The notes: generated by a model not told the origin, from the letters alone. Positions 1 through 11,870 are shown, counted from the stretch's first letter. The stretch: 64,000 bases of DNA from Hyphomicrobiales bacterium (GCA_930633495.1 CAKNFJ010000001.1:2477001-2541000); one strand, 5' to 3'. Made by a program: numbers and translations.

Positions 1-11
1 GGGAAGTCCGG

Positions 12-638
12 TCAGCGGGCGAGGTAGCCGAGATCGCGCAAGGCGGCGAGAACGGCGAGCAAGGGCATGCCCAGGATGGTGAAGTGGTTGCCTTCGACGA
101 TCTCGAAGAGCTGCACGCCCAGCCCTTCGAGCTGGTAGCCGCCAACGCTGGACAAGACCGCCGGGCCGACAAGCTCGACATAGGTGCCGATGAACTCGAT
201 ATCGAGCGGGCGCATGGTCATCCGCGCGGTCTCCCGCCCTTCGGCGATCGGCGCACCATCCTTCGCCAGGACGAAGGCGGCGTGGAGCTCATGCGTCCTG
301 CCGGCAAGCGCGGCAATTTGCTCGGCGGCGGCGAAGCTGTCGGTCGGCTTGTGGAAGGAGACTCCGTCGCAAGTCAGCGTCTGGTCCGCGGCAAGGACGA
401 GGCGTCCGGGTCGCTCATGCGAGACCGCAAGCGCCTTGGCGCAAGCCAGCGCGGCGGCGATCTGGTCGGCCGGAACCCCCTGCTCGACAAGTGGGTGCTC
501 GACCGCGCGCTCGTCGATCTCGGGTTTCAGGACCTCGACGGGAATGCCTGCGGCGACGAGCATGTCCCGCCGGGCTTCGCTGCCGGATGCCAGGATCAGG
601 GGCTGCTCCCGCAGCCAGAGGCTGGTCGTCGGGGTCAT
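12..638 (-). CDS. maf: Maf-family nucleotide pyrophosphatase
   Basis: Maf/YhdE-type nucleoside triphosphate pyrophosphatase of 208 residues, a house-cleaning enzyme that hydrolyses non-canonical or modified nucleotides. The N-terminal motif [14 protein letters not shown] is the family signature (usual form LASxSPRR). The central segment [11 protein letters not shown] carries the conserved acidic residue of the active site. I chose the ATG at 638 because it overlaps the ppsR stop by four bases (ATGA) and gives normal length; the open frame extends further upstream but without family similarity. It is the downstream partner of ppsR, an order also found beside the Caulobacter origin. Confidence 0.93.
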   Translation of the reverse strand: MTPTTSLWLREQPLILASGSEARRDMLVAAGIPVEVLKPEIDERAVEHPLVEQGVPADQIAAALACAKALAVSHERPGRLVLAADQTLTCDGVSFHKPTDSFAAAEQIAALAGRTHELHAAFVLAKDGAPIAEGRETARMTMRPLDIEFIGTYVELVGPAVLSSVGGYQLEGLGVQLFEIVEGNHFTILGMPLLAVLAALRDLGYLAR

Positions 639-1498
639 GTCGCAATGAACTTCATGCGATGGTCGCGGAGCAGATCGAGAATCGAGGCGGCCGTTTCCTC
701 GATCGAGCGGCGCGTCACGTCGATGACCGGCCAGCCCCTGCGGGCACAAAGCCGGCGCGACTGCGTGACCTCGTCGGCCACCGCGGCCGGATCGACATAG
801 GCCGTCTCCTCATCCGCCCGCAGGGAGAGAAGCCGGTTCTGCCGGATCTGGACGATCCGGTCGGGGCTGGCGATCAGCCCGACGATCAGCGGGCGCTTGG
901 CATTCTCCAGTTCCGACGGCAGGGGGATATTCGGAACCAGCGGGATATTGGCGGTCTTGATGCCGCGATTGGCGAGATAGATGCTCGTCGGCGTCTTCGA
1001 GGTGCGGCTGATGCCGACGAGAATCACATCGGCGCCATCGAGATCGCCGCCCGTCTGCCCGTCGTCATGAAGCAGCGTGTAGTTCATCGCGTCGATGCGG
1101 CGGAAATATTCGGTGTTGAGCACATGCTGCGCGCCCGGCTTCGGTGCCGAGGCCTGGCCGAGATAGGACTGGAACAGCGACAGCACCGGCTGCAGCACGG
1201 AGAGGCAGGGACAGCCGAGCTCGCGGCAGAAGCTCTCCAGCTTCTCCTGCCATTCCGGCTCGACCAGCGTGTAGAGCACCACACCCGGCGAAGATTCGAT
1301 CTCGGCCAGGACGCGGGCGAGCTGCGCCTCGGAACGCACCAGCGGGTAGACATGCTCGATCGCGGAGACGCTCTCATACTGCGCCGCGGCCGCGCGGCTG
1401 ACGGCGATCAGCGTTTCGCCGGTCGCATCCGAAACCAGATGCAGATGGAAATAGTTGCGGACCACGGCATCCCCCGGCCTGAAGCGCTTCGTCATCAT
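635..1498 (-). CDS. ppsR: Pyruvate phosphate dikinase / PEP synthase regulatory protein (DUF299)
   Basis: DUF299 bifunctional kinase/pyrophosphorylase of 287 residues. In characterised members it switches PEP synthase or pyruvate phosphate dikinase on and off by ADP-dependent threonine phosphorylation and phosphate-dependent dephosphorylation. Visible signatures are [13 protein letters not shown] near the N-terminus and the P-loop-like [16 protein letters not shown] past the middle. In alphaproteobacteria the dikinase is the likelier target (inference). Two adjacent Met codons make the exact start uncertain by one residue. It is divergent from hemE across the putative origin; the homologous gene also flanks the Caulobacter origin. 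Confidence 0.93.
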   Translation of the reverse strand: MMTKRFRPGDAVVRNYFHLHLVSDATGETLIAVSRAAAAQYESVSAIEHVYPLVRSEAQLARVLAEIESSPGVVLYTLVEPEWQEKLESFCRELGCPCLSVLQPVLSLFQSYLGQASAPKPGAQHVLNTEYFRRIDAMNYTLLHDDGQTGGDLDGADVILVGISRTSKTPTSIYLANRGIKTANIPLVPNIPLPSELENAKRPLIVGLIASPDRIVQIRQNRLLSLRADEETAYVDPAAVADEVTQSRRLCARRGWPVIDVTRRSIEETAASILDLLRDHRMKFIAT

Positions 1499-1684
1499 CT
1501 AGCGCGCTTTCGCCCGGACCGGAATCACGCATTCGCGCGCCGGGCCGGGTTCCGCCTCGGGCCGGCTTGTCCACCGGCATGGGGAGCAATGTGGACAACC
1601 CGGGTTTCGCCGGGGCGCCGGGCGCGCGTCTGTATAACCCGCCCCGGCCATCAACAGCCCCCATACTGTGCATGGTTAAGGAAG

Positions 1685-1700
1685 TGTTTCACGTGAATCA
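1685..1700. promoter_or_regulatory. parS: parS-like ParB-binding site
   Basis: TGTTTCACGTGAATCA matches the bacterial parS consensus TGTTTCACGTGAAACA at 15 of 16 positions. It sits inside the putative origin, about 8 kb from the parAB genes. ParB encoded at 9954-10841 would load here as a CTP-dependent clamp. Centromere sites close to the origin are normal for chromosomal ParABS systems. Confidence 0.8.
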
Positions 1701-1737
1701 TTTCGCCGTCCCGGAAGGGTCGACGGATTCCGATCCG

Positions 1738-1752
1738 TTAACAAAGCCTTAA
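1738..1752. promoter_or_regulatory. CtrA-type binding site
   Basis: Perfect full CtrA box: TTAA (1738-1741), seven bases, TTAA (1749-1752), followed by C as in the consensus TTAA-N7-TTAAC. In Caulobacter, CtrA bound at such boxes in the origin represses initiation. This one lies in the same place between ppsR and hemE. A half-site TTAA also occurs at 1676-1679. Confidence 0.65.
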
Positions 1753-1856
1753 CGACCTGGCTGCCGATCGTGGGCCCGCGACCTGCTGTCCCACCGGCTG
1801 TGGAACGGTTGTGGACAGAATTGTGGCGGGCTATCTCCCCCGTCCAAGAGTCAAAG

Positions 1857-1883
1857 AAAGAGATTCTTTCATACAATCTCTTT
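1857..1883. repeat. Inverted repeat in AT-rich segment before hemE
   Basis: AAAGAGATT (1857-1865) and AATCTCTTT (1875-1883) are perfect 9-bp inverted arms with a 9-base spacer. They lie in the only AT-rich stretch of the gap and end just before hemE. They could mark the unwinding element or be an operator for hemE. Nothing in the sequence decides between these. Confidence 0.5.
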
Positions 1884-1899
1884 TATGAGAGGACACGGG

Positions 1900-2952
1900 A
1901 TGAGCGGGCGAGCCCCGGAAACGACCCGCACCGAGCCGCTCTTTCTGCGCGCGCTTGCTGGCGAAACGCTGAAGGTTCCTCCGGTCTGGCTGATGCGTCA
2001 GGCCGGACGTTATCTGCCGGAGTACCGGGAGGTTCGGGCGAAGGCCGGGAGTTTCCTCGCCCTCTGCTATAACCCGGAGCTGGCGGCCGAAGTGACGCTC
2101 CAGCCGATTCGCCGCTTTGGCTTCGACGCGGCGATCCTGTTTTCCGATATCCTGGTCGTACCGCAGGCCCTCGGGCAGAAGCTGTGGTTCGTCGAGGGCG
2201 AAGGGCCCCGGCTCGAACCAGTGGCCGATCCAGCGAGACTCGTCGAGATCGACGCGCTTGCCGATGGTGTCAAGCTGGAGCCCATCCTGGAGACCGTCAG
2301 GCGGGTTCGTGCTGCCTTGAGCCGTGAGACCGGCTTCATTGGCTTCTGTGGCGCGCCCTGGACCGTGGCGACCTATATGGTGGCCGGGCGAGGCACGCCG
2401 GATCAGGGACCCGCGAAAGCGCTCTTCGTGCGCGACCCCGTGCTGTTCCAGGCGATCATCGACAGGATCGTCGAGGCCTCGGTGATCTATCTCAACGCCC
2501 AGATCGCGGCCGGCGTCGATGCGGTGCAGATCTTCGACAGCTGGGCGGGGGCGCTGGGCCCCGACGACTTCCGGCGCTGGTGCATCGCGCCCACCCGCCG
2601 GATCGTCGAGGGCGTGCGCGCGGTTCATCCGCATGCGCGCATCATCGGCTTCCCGCGTGGCGCGGGTCGCCTGATCCCGGATTATGTGGCGGGCACGGAC
2701 GTCGATGCCGTGGGGCTCGAATCGGATATCGACCGGAGCTTTGCCCGCGACGCGATCCAGGCTCAGGTCCCGGTGCAGGGCAATCTCGATCCACTCGTTC
2801 TGAGAGCCGGCGGCGCCGCGCTGGAACAAGAGATCGAGGCGATTCTGGCGGCCTTCGGCAGCGGGCCGTTCGTCTTCAATCTGGGGCATGGCATCCTGCC
2901 GGACACGCCGATCGCCCATGTCGAGCGATTGCTGAAGGCCGTTCGGGGCTGA
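1900..2952 (+). CDS. hemE: Uroporphyrinogen decarboxylase
   Basis: HemE (350 residues) removes four carboxyl groups from uroporphyrinogen III to give coproporphyrinogen III in cytoplasmic haem biosynthesis. The N-terminal family signature [16 protein letters not shown], with its substrate-binding arginines, is intact. So are the GFCGAPWT segment and the C-terminal [12 protein letters not shown] motif. I prefer the ATG at 1900 over the one at 1885 because AGAGGA (1888-1893) lies six bases before it, while 1885 has no ribosome-binding site. hemJ follows after 10 bases, so two haem genes are co-transcribed. Its promoter must overlap the putative origin. Confidence 0.97.
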   Translation: MSGRAPETTRTEPLFLRALAGETLKVPPVWLMRQAGRYLPEYREVRAKAGSFLALCYNPELAAEVTLQPIRRFGFDAAILFSDILVVPQALGQKLWFVEGEGPRLEPVADPARLVEIDALADGVKLEPILETVRRVRAALSRETGFIGFCGAPWTVATYMVAGRGTPDQGPAKALFVRDPVLFQAIIDRIVEASVIYLNAQIAAGVDAVQIFDSWAGALGPDDFRRWCIAPTRRIVEGVRAVHPHARIIGFPRGAGRLIPDYVAGTDVDAVGLESDIDRSFARDAIQAQVPVQGNLDPLVLRAGGAALEQEIEAILAAFGSGPFVFNLGHGILPDTPIAHVERLLKAVRG

Positions 2953-2962
2953 GGGTCAGGAC

Positions 2963-3385
2963 ATGTATGAGTGGATCAAGGCTTTCCACGTCGTCGCGGT
3001 CATCTCCTGGATGGCCGGGATGCTCTATCTGCCGCGGCTGATGGTCTATCACGCCGAGGCACAGACCGGCTCGATCCAGTCCGAGACCTTCAAGATCATG
3101 GAGCGGCGGCTGCTGAAGGGCATCATCAACCCGGCGATGATCGTCGCCTGGGTCCTGGGCCTCTACCTCGCCTGGGACGCTTTCGGCTTCAAGGGCGGGT
3201 GGCTGCATGCCAAGCTTCTGTTCGTCTTCATTCTCTCCGGCATCCATGGCGTGCTGGTGAAGCATGTCCGGGCCTTCGCCGAAGACCGGAACCAGAAATC
3301 GCCGCGCTACTTCCGGATCCTCAACGAGGTGCCGGCAGTGCTGATGCTGGGCATCGTGATTCTCGTGATCGTGAAGCCCTTCTGA
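2963..3385 (+). CDS. hemJ: Protoporphyrinogen oxidase HemJ
   Basis: HemJ (UPF0093), 140 residues, is an inner-membrane protein with about four hydrophobic helices. It oxidises protoporphyrinogen IX to protoporphyrin IX in many proteobacteria that lack HemG and HemY. Conserved features are WIKAFHVVAVISWMAGMLYLPR at the N-terminus (split here only for description), with its early histidine, and the central GWLHAKLLFVF with the His-Ala-Lys motif. It follows hemE directly, matching its role two steps later in the same pathway. Confidence 0.94.
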   Translation: MYEWIKAFHVVAVISWMAGMLYLPRLMVYHAEAQTGSIQSETFKIMERRLLKGIINPAMIVAWVLGLYLAWDAFGFKGGWLHAKLLFVFILSGIHGVLVKHVRAFAEDRNQKSPRYFRILNEVPAVLMLGIVILVIVKPF

Positions 3386-3405
3386 GTCACGCTATCGTTT
3401 CCCGC

Positions 3406-3434
3406 TTGAGCCTGGACGCATTTCCCGCTATCAG
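3406..3434 (+). promoter_or_regulatory. Candidate promoter of rho
   Basis: TTGAGC (3406-3411) and TATCAG (3429-3434) are spaced by 17 bases and lie just after hemJ. They would give a leader of roughly 165 nt before rho. A long leader fits the known autoregulation of rho by Rho-dependent attenuation in E. coli. This is a motif match only. Confidence 0.35.
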
Positions 3435-3607
3435 GACGCTACGCTTCTCCAGCGTCCTCCCTGTTGTCGACTGTTCGTGAGCCGCCTGCCCTTGCAGCAG
3501 CTCATGTCGCGCAACCTAAGCGCAGGTCCGCCAAGGACCCAGGTCGATCACTCCAGTACCGTCCCCACCCCTGCCGATCCGCAGGGCGTTCACGATCCGG
3601 GTGCCCC

Positions 3608-4873
<1,266 letters not shown>

Positions 4874-4903
4874 TCGGATCCATTTCCCGATCCGGCATTC
4901 GAT

Positions 4904-4953
4904 TCGCCCCCGGACCGATTGCGTGAGCGCAGTTGGTCCGGGGGCGATTTTTT
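4904..4953 (+). terminator. Intrinsic terminator after rho
   Basis: Perfect 12-bp stem CGCCCCCGGACC (4905-4916) / GGTCCGGGGGCG (4935-4946), extended by one T-A pair, with an 18-base loop and then ATTTTTTG. It ends the hemE-hemJ-rho transcript and separates it from mnmE. Confidence 0.9.
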
Positions 4954-5150
4954 GTTTCGGCGGTTGTTTGGCCCCCTTCCCGCTATGGCGGTGCCAACCG
5001 ATACGCATCCGATACATCGGTCGCGCCCCGCACCTTTCGATTCACAAGCGAAACGAATAGCGCAAGCGGGAGGAGACGGAGCCGCTCAGGCCCGCTTGAC
5101 CTGGCAAGCGCCTGAGAGCAGCACTATCTGGCATCGATGCTGAGCACCCT

Positions 5151-6491
5151 ATGACTAAACTCCACGCCGAAGGCCCTTCGCCTGCTGCAGATCATCCGAC
5201 GATCGTGGCGCTCTCGTCGGCTGCGGGGCGAGCGGGCGTGGCTGTTGTCAGGGTCTCCGGGCCGCGCGTTCGATTCGTTCTCGAAACAATAGCCGGAGTC
5301 GTACCGCCGCCGCGGGTCGCGACATTGCGCCGTCTGACCGATGGAAACGGTATGACCGTGGATACGGCCCTGGTGCTGTACTTTGCCGGGCCATCGAGCT
5401 TTACGGGCGAGGATATCGCGGAGTTCCACATCCATGGTTCTCGGGCTGTCCTTGCTCGATTGCTGGCCCTACTCACGGCACTACCCGGAGTCAGACTTGC
5501 GGAAGCCGGGGAATTCACGCGCCGCGCCTTCGAGGCTGGGAAGCTCGACCTTGCGGAAGTCGAAGGGCTGGCGGACCTGATCGATTCGGAAACGGAATGG
5601 CAGCGCAAGCAGGCCTTGCGCCAGATGGATGGCGCGCTTGGTGAGATCGCGAGACGCTGGCGAACCCAACTCACCGAGGCGATGAGCCTGCTCGCGGCCG
5701 AACTCGACTTCTCCGACGAGGGCGATGTTTCGGGGCCTCTGCAGGACCAGGCGTTAGGCATCGCACGCGACGTACTGGTTTCGCTGCGCGGGGCTCTGGG
5801 CAGCTTTGCTATGGGCGAGCGGGTGCGCGAGGGCTTCGTCGTCGTCCTTGCCGGGCCACCGAATGCCGGTAAGTCGAGCTTGCTCAACACGCTGGCCCGG
5901 CGAGAGGTGGCGATCGTTTCGCCGATTGCGGGTACGACCCGCGATGCGCTTGAAGTCCGGCTCGATCTCGAGGGTCTGCCGGTCATCCTGATCGATACGG
6001 CGGGCCTGCGCGACAGCGTCGATCCGATCGAAGCCGAAGGTGTGCGGCGCGCGCGCGCCTTGGTCGATCGTGCGGACCTCGTTCTCAGCTTGCGCGGGAC
6101 CGATTCGGATACGGATCGAATCGTAGGCAAGGAGACACCGACGCTGCTCATCGCGACCAAGTCCGATCTCGACGGCGTCGTCCGGGATGGAGAACGTGCG
6201 ATTTCGGTGAAGACCGGCGAAGGGATTCAAGCGTTGCTGGCGGAGATCGTCGCGCGGTTGCAGGGGCTGGGACAGGCCGAGCCCGCCCTCTTGACCCGTG
6301 AGCGGCACCGCATCGCCGTGACCGAGGCGATCCTCGCGCTGGAGCAGGCCGTTAGCGCCCGCCACGGACATGGGGAGTTGCTGTCGGAGGATTTGCGGGT
6401 CGCCGTCGTGGCGCTCGAGCGGCTGGTCGGTCGCATCGACGTGGAGGATGTGCTCGACCAGCTCTTCGCCGGATTCTGTATTGGAAAGTAA
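5151..6491 (+). CDS. mnmE: tRNA modification GTPase MnmE
   Basis: MnmE (446 residues) acts with MnmG to install (carboxymethyl)aminomethyl groups on wobble U34 of certain tRNAs. Order: N-terminal folate-binding domain starting TIVALSSAAGRAGVAVVR, helical domain, and an inserted G domain with G1 GPPNAGKS (235-242), G2 GTTRD (261-265), DTAGLR (282-287) and TKSD (336-339). It ends in the invariant C-terminal FCIGK (442-446) with its catalytic cysteine. G4 reads TKSD rather than the usual NKxD, a mild variation. mnmG follows, as expected for the partner subunit. Confidence 0.97.
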   Translation: MTKLHAEGPSPAADHPTIVALSSAAGRAGVAVVRVSGPRVRFVLETIAGVVPPPRVATLRRLTDGNGMTVDTALVLYFAGPSSFTGEDIAEFHIHGSRAVLARLLALLTALPGVRLAEAGEFTRRAFEAGKLDLAEVEGLADLIDSETEWQRKQALRQMDGALGEIARRWRTQLTEAMSLLAAELDFSDEGDVSGPLQDQALGIARDVLVSLRGALGSFAMGERVREGFVVVLAGPPNAGKSSLLNTLARREVAIVSPIAGTTRDALEVRLDLEGLPVILIDTAGLRDSVDPIEAEGVRRARALVDRADLVLSLRGTDSDTDRIVGKETPTLLIATKSDLDGVVRDGERAISVKTGEGIQALLAEIVARLQGLGQAEPALLTRERHRIAVTEAILALEQAVSARHGHGELLSEDLRVAVVALERLVGRIDVEDVLDQLFAGFCIGK

Positions 6492-6566
6492 GCCCAGGCA
6501 GCTTAGGGACGGTCTTTGCTGCGTTTGCCGTTGACCCGACTTGCCGGCTTCGATAGCGAACTTGCC

Positions 6567-8456
6567 ATGTCCATTCATCAGCAGCACTACGACGTGATCG
6601 TCGTCGGTGGCGGCCATGCCGGAGCCGAGGCCGCCGCGGCTTCGGCGCGCTACGGCGCGCGCACCGCGCTCATTACGCATAAGCCCGAAACCGTCGGCGT
6701 CATGTCCTGCAATCCGGCGATCGGTGGCCTCGGCAAGGGCCATCTCGTGCGGGAGATCGATGCGCTCGACGGGGTCATGGCCCGCGCCGCCGATCTCGGT
6801 GGCATTCAGTTTCGCATGCTCAACCGGCGTAAGGGCCCGGCAGTCCGGGGCCCCCGTACCCAGGCCGACCGGAAGCTCTATCGCCAGGCGGTGCAGGATC
6901 TCTTGGGCCAGCAGACAGGGCTCGATATCGTCGCTGGCGAGGTCTTCGATCTCGCTATCGAGGCTGGGCGGGTGGTGGGGGTCGTTCTCGCCGATGGCCG
7001 CCGATTCGGGACCGGAACGGTCGTGCTTACGACCGGGACCTTTCTGCGTGGACTGATCCATATCGGTGAGACGAGGATTCCGGCGGGCCGTGTCGGCGAG
7101 GAGCCTTCGCTTGGTCTTTCGGCGACGCTGGAACGCCACGGCTTTCCGCTCGGGCGACTCAAGACCGGCACCCCTCCCCGGCTCGATGGCCGCACCATCG
7201 ATTGGGCTTCGCTGGAGATGCAGCCCGGCGATGATCCGGCCGAGCCTTTCTCCGCGCTGACCGCGGCTATCACCAATCCGCAGATCTCCTGCGGGATCAC
7301 GCGGACGACGCTGGCGGGCCACGAATTGATCCGCGCCAATCTGCACCGGGCGCCGATGTTTTCCGGACAGATCGAAGGGCGTGGCCCGCGCTATTGTCCT
7401 TCCATCGAAGACAAGGTCGGGCGCTTCGGCGATCGCGACGGCCACCAGATCTTCCTGGAACCGGAAGGTCTCGACGACGACACTGTCTATCCGAACGGAA
7501 TCTCGACCTCGTTGCCGGAAGACGTTCAGCTCGGGTTGTTGAAGACGATTCCGGGCCTGGAACGCACTACGATGCTGCGGCCGGGCTATGCGATCGAGTA
7601 TGATTTCATCGATCCGCGCGCCCTGAAGAATACGCTGGAGACGCGTGCCATCGCCGGTCTTTTCCTGGCCGGGCAGATCAACGGGACGACCGGTTATGAG
7701 GAGGCGGGGGCGCAGGGATTGCTCGCGGGCCTCAATGCTGCGCGTGTGGCCGGGAACACGGAACCGGTGGTGCTGGACAGGACGCAATCCTATATCGGCG
7801 TGCTCGTCGACGATCTGGTGACGCGTGGCGTTACGGAACCGTATCGAATGTTCACGTCGCGAGCGGAGTTCCGCCTGTCGCTGCGTGTGGATAACGCCGA
7901 TGAGCGGCTGACCGATCTAGGAGCGAAGCTCGGCGTGGTCGGCTCGGCCCGGCAGGCGGCTTTTGCGACGCGGCATGGCCAGATTGCAGCGCTGCGCGAG
8001 GCGCTCCAGAATCTGTGGCTGACCCCCCGGCAAGCGGAAGCGGTCGGTTTGCAGCTCAATCAGGACGGTTTGCGGCGCAGCGCCTACCAAATCCTGTCCT
8101 ATCCGGATATCGGCTTCGAGCGACTTGCTGCGATCTGGCCTGAGTTGTCGGGATATTCGGCTCCTGTTCAGGCGCGCGTGACGGCGGATGCGGTCTACGC
8201 CGTATACCTCGATCGGCAGGCGTCTGAAATTCAGGCCTATCGCCGGGACCAGGCGCTGAAAGTGCCGGCGGAGCTCGACCTCGATGCCATTTCGGGCCTG
8301 TCGAACGAGCTCAAAGCCAAGCTCGCAGCGCAGCGCCCGGCTGACCTTGCGCAGGCCGGCAAAATCGAGGGAATGACGCCGGCTGCTTTGGCGCTGCTGG
8401 CGGCTCACGCGCGGAAGAACCGGAATCTGGCTTCGTTATCCACAGGATCGACGTGA
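6567..8456 (+). CDS. mnmG: tRNA modification FAD enzyme MnmG (GidA)
   Basis: MnmG (629 residues), the FAD-dependent partner of MnmE in wobble-uridine modification. The N-terminal dinucleotide-binding motif is [16 protein letters not shown]. The family blocks [31 protein letters not shown] and [17 protein letters not shown] are all present. I chose the ATG at 6567 to match the usual N-terminus. A TTG at 6516 with AGGGA six bases upstream is a real alternative that would add 17 residues. The 3' end carries a perfect DnaA box and overlaps rsmG by four bases. Confidence 0.96.
   Translation: MSIHQQHYDVIVVGGGHAGAEAAAASARYGARTALITHKPETVGVMSCNPAIGGLGKGHLVREIDALDGVMARAADLGGIQFRMLNRRKGPAVRGPRTQADRKLYRQAVQDLLGQQTGLDIVAGEVFDLAIEAGRVVGVVLADGRRFGTGTVVLTTGTFLRGLIHIGETRIPAGRVGEEPSLGLSATLERHGFPLGRLKTGTPPRLDGRTIDWASLEMQPGDDPAEPFSALTAAITNPQISCGITRTTLAGHELIRANLHRAPMFSGQIEGRGPRYCPSIEDKVGRFGDRDGHQIFLEPEGLDDDTVYPNGISTSLPEDVQLGLLKTIPGLERTTMLRPGYAIEYDFIDPRALKNTLETRAIAGLFLAGQINGTTGYEEAGAQGLLAGLNAARVAGNTEPVVLDRTQSYIGVLVDDLVTRGVTEPYRMFTSRAEFRLSLRVDNADERLTDLGAKLGVVGSARQAAFATRHGQIAALREALQNLWLTPRQAEAVGLQLNQDGLRRSAYQILSYPDIGFERLAAIWPELSGYSAPVQARVTADAVYAVYLDRQASEIQAYRRDQALKVPAELDLDAISGLSNELKAKLAAQRPADLAQAGKIEGMTPAALALLAAHARKNRNLASLSTGST
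8436..8444 (+). promoter_or_regulatory. Perfect DnaA box in the 3' end of mnmG
   Basis: TTATCCACA matches the E. coli DnaA-box consensus exactly. It lies in the weakly conserved C-terminal codons of mnmG, 57 bases before the perfect parS. One such site per window can arise by chance, so its role is uncertain. Confidence 0.5.
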
Positions 8457-9096
8457 CTGTTGAAAAGACCGACCGTCAGCGCGCTTTGCGCTTGACGCCT
8501 GTTTCACGTGAAACAGAGGAGCGCCTGGCGCTGCTCGTGGCGGAACTCGAGCGCTGGCAGGCGGCGAAGAATCTGGTGTCGTCCACGACGCTGGCCGATG
8601 TCTGGACGCGCCATATCGCCGACTCGCTCCAGATCTTCAGTCTTGCCCCCGACCGGCAGCGCTGGCTCGATCTCGGTTCGGGCGGCGGCTTTCCGGGGCT
8701 GGTGATCGGGATCTGCCTGGCGGAGCGAGGCCACGGCCAGATCGATCTCGTCGAGAGCAATGCCCGCAAATGCGCTTTTCTGCGCCATGCCGCCCGGATC
8801 ACCGGAGCGCCGGTGAAGGTTCATGCCGCGCGGATCGAGGATGTGATCGGGGATTTCACCGGCAAGGTCGACGTGGTGACGGCCCGGGCGCTGGCTCCGC
8901 TGACGCAGCTGCTGGATTGGTGCGAAGAGCTGTTGAGAACAGGCACTCTGGGACTCTTTCCCAAGGGACAACATCTAGATGCGGAATTGACCGACTCGGC
9001 CAGATATTGGAAGATTCAGGCGACAACGGTTTCCTCCGTGACTGACGATGCCGCGCGAGTCCTGATGGTCCGCTCGGCCGAGAGACGAGCCGATCC

Positions 9097-9100
<4 letters not shown>
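8453..9100 (+). CDS. rsmG: 16S rRNA (guanine-N7) methyltransferase RsmG
   Basis: RsmG/GidB (215 residues) methylates N7 of a guanine in the 530 loop of 16S rRNA using S-adenosylmethionine. The SAM-binding motif is [15 protein letters not shown], followed by [14 protein letters not shown]. The N-terminal VSRETEERL is typical. Translation starts at GTG 8453, whose bases overlap the mnmG stop (GTGA), and the stop overlaps the parA start (ATGA). This implies translational coupling through mnmG-rsmG-parA. Codons for PVSRETE embed a perfect parS. Confidence 0.95.
8501..8516. promoter_or_regulatory. parS: parS centromere site inside rsmG
   Basis: TGTTTCACGTGAAACA is a perfect 16-bp palindrome and an exact match to the parS consensus bound by ParB. 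It is read through as codons for part of the N-terminus of RsmG. It lies 0.6 kb before parA and 1.5 kb before parB. Confidence 0.95.
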
Positions 9101-9927
<827 letters not shown>

Positions 9928-9953
9928 ACAAGCGAGAGAATGAGGTAACGAGG

Positions 9954-10841
<888 letters not shown>

Positions 10842-11870
10842 TCAGTCCGCCCGGCTGCTGCGTGCGAGCCGGGCGAGCGTCCACAGTGTGCGGGTTGCGA
10901 TGGCGCGGCCCATATCCGCATTCTGCCGTGTCGCCAGAACCGCGTTGCCCAACAGGCCGACCGCTTCGCCAAGCCGGGCGCTGGACCAGCTGTTCAGCGC
11001 GGCTTCAGTGGTTGCGATGCGCGGATAGGGCAGGCGCATCGCCCCGACGACATCGCGGATCCCCTTCCCGGCGTCGATCGACTGGCGCGCTTTCAGCAGC
11101 GTCAGCGCCTGGCGCAGGACCGCGCCGAGCATCACGCCCGGATCGAGGCCTTCGCTGCTGAGCTTGGCCTGGGCGAGGTCGAGAACCGGCAGTTTTCCGG
11201 CGAAGACGGCATCGACCAGCATCGCCTGCTCGCGCTGGGCGGTATCGCCGACGATCGCCTCGATATGCTCGTCCCGCACCGCCGGATCGCCACCGACATA
11301 GAGCAGCAGCTTCTCGATCTCGCGGCGGGATGTCTGCCTGTCGCCGCCGAGCAGGCTCGCGAGGTGGTCGCGGCTGGTCCGGTCGATCGACTTTCCGGCG
11401 GTGCGCACCATCTCGTCGATGATGGAGCCGAGATCACGGGCGGCATCGCCGTAGCATGGGACGGCGAGCGCGGTCCGTGCTTTCTCGCAGGCGGTCCGCA
11501 GGGGGTTGCTGCGCTGAAGATCGCCGGCCTCGACGATGACGAGCGCATCCTGGGAGGGGGCGGTCAGCAAGGGCTCGACGGCGGCGAGCAGCGGCTTCGA
11601 GGTCGGCGAGACCCGGATGGCGCGGCGGCCACCGAAAAGGCCGATGGTATTGGCTTCGTCGGCCAGCTTCAGCGGATCGGCGGCAATGGCGTCACCGTCC
11701 ATGCGGATGAGCTGGAAGGCGTCATTGGGATCGTCGACACTGGCACGGGCCAGCGCGTTTCCGCGCTCGGAGACGAGGCCGGCGTCCGGGCCGTAGATCA
11801 GGACCAGGCGCCAGGCCGGATCGAGGCGCGCCAGTGTCCGTTCGGCTTCGTGCGCCTTGATCGCGACCAT
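10842..11870 (-). CDS. holA: DNA polymerase III delta subunit
   Basis: HolA (342 residues), the clamp-loader subunit that opens the beta clamp. It has a degenerate AAA+ fold; the segment LVLIYGPDAGLVSERG near the N-terminus and the DDPNDAFQLIRMDGD and TIGLFGGRRAIRV blocks are typical of alphaproteobacterial delta subunits. The C-terminal collar domain includes LARLARS. It is the last gene of leuS-lptE-holA, starting six bases after lptE, an arrangement widespread in proteobacteria. It converges on parB. Confidence 0.93.
   Translation of the reverse strand: MVAIKAHEAERTLARLDPAWRLVLIYGPDAGLVSERGNALARASVDDPNDAFQLIRMDGDAIAADPLKLADEANTIGLFGGRRAIRVSPTSKPLLAAVEPLLTAPSQDALVIVEAGDLQRSNPLRTACEKARTALAVPCYGDAARDLGSIIDEMVRTAGKSIDRTSRDHLASLLGGDRQTSRREIEKLLLYVGGDPAVRDEHIEAIVGDTAQREQAMLVDAVFAGKLPVLDLAQAKLSSEGLDPGVMLGAVLRQALTLLKARQSIDAGKGIRDVVGAMRLPYPRIATTEAALNSWSSARLGEAVGLLGNAVLATRQNADMGRAIATRTLWTLARLARSSRAD

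Larger units (their letters stand above)
1567..1818. promoter_or_regulatory. DnaA-box-like sequences
   Basis: Three 9-mers resemble the DnaA box TTATCCACA: TTGTCCACC at 1567-1575 (+), TGTGGACAA at 1590-1598 (reverse strand, one mismatch) and TGTGGACAG at 1810-1818 (reverse strand, two mismatches). None is perfect, but alphaproteobacterial origins commonly use degenerate boxes. Clustering in a 250-bp gene-free interval beside hemE supports them. Confidence 0.55.
1499..1899. other. oriC: Putative chromosomal replication origin (oriC)
   Basis: This 401-bp gap holds no gene. It lies between ppsR and hemE, the position of the mapped origin in Caulobacter and of the predicted origin in other alphaproteobacteria. 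It contains DnaA-box-like 9-mers at 1567-1575, 1590-1598 (TGTGGACAA, one mismatch to the reverse consensus) and 1810-1818 (TGTGGACAG). It also has a CtrA box (1738-1752), a parS-like site (1685-1700) and an AT-rich segment at about 1850-1885 that could unwind. Gene order and site content are seen directly; the function is inferred from homologous loci. GC-skew data for the whole chromosome would decide. Confidence 0.75.

Noticed and set aside
5754..7787. A 677-codon minus-strand frame across mnmE and mnmG
   Set aside because: Antisense shadow of two conserved genes; no recognisable domain.
7886..7894. Perfect reverse DnaA box inside mnmG
   Set aside because: The bases encode Arg-Val-Asp-Asn of the conserved DNAD-type motif of MnmG, so protein constraint explains it.
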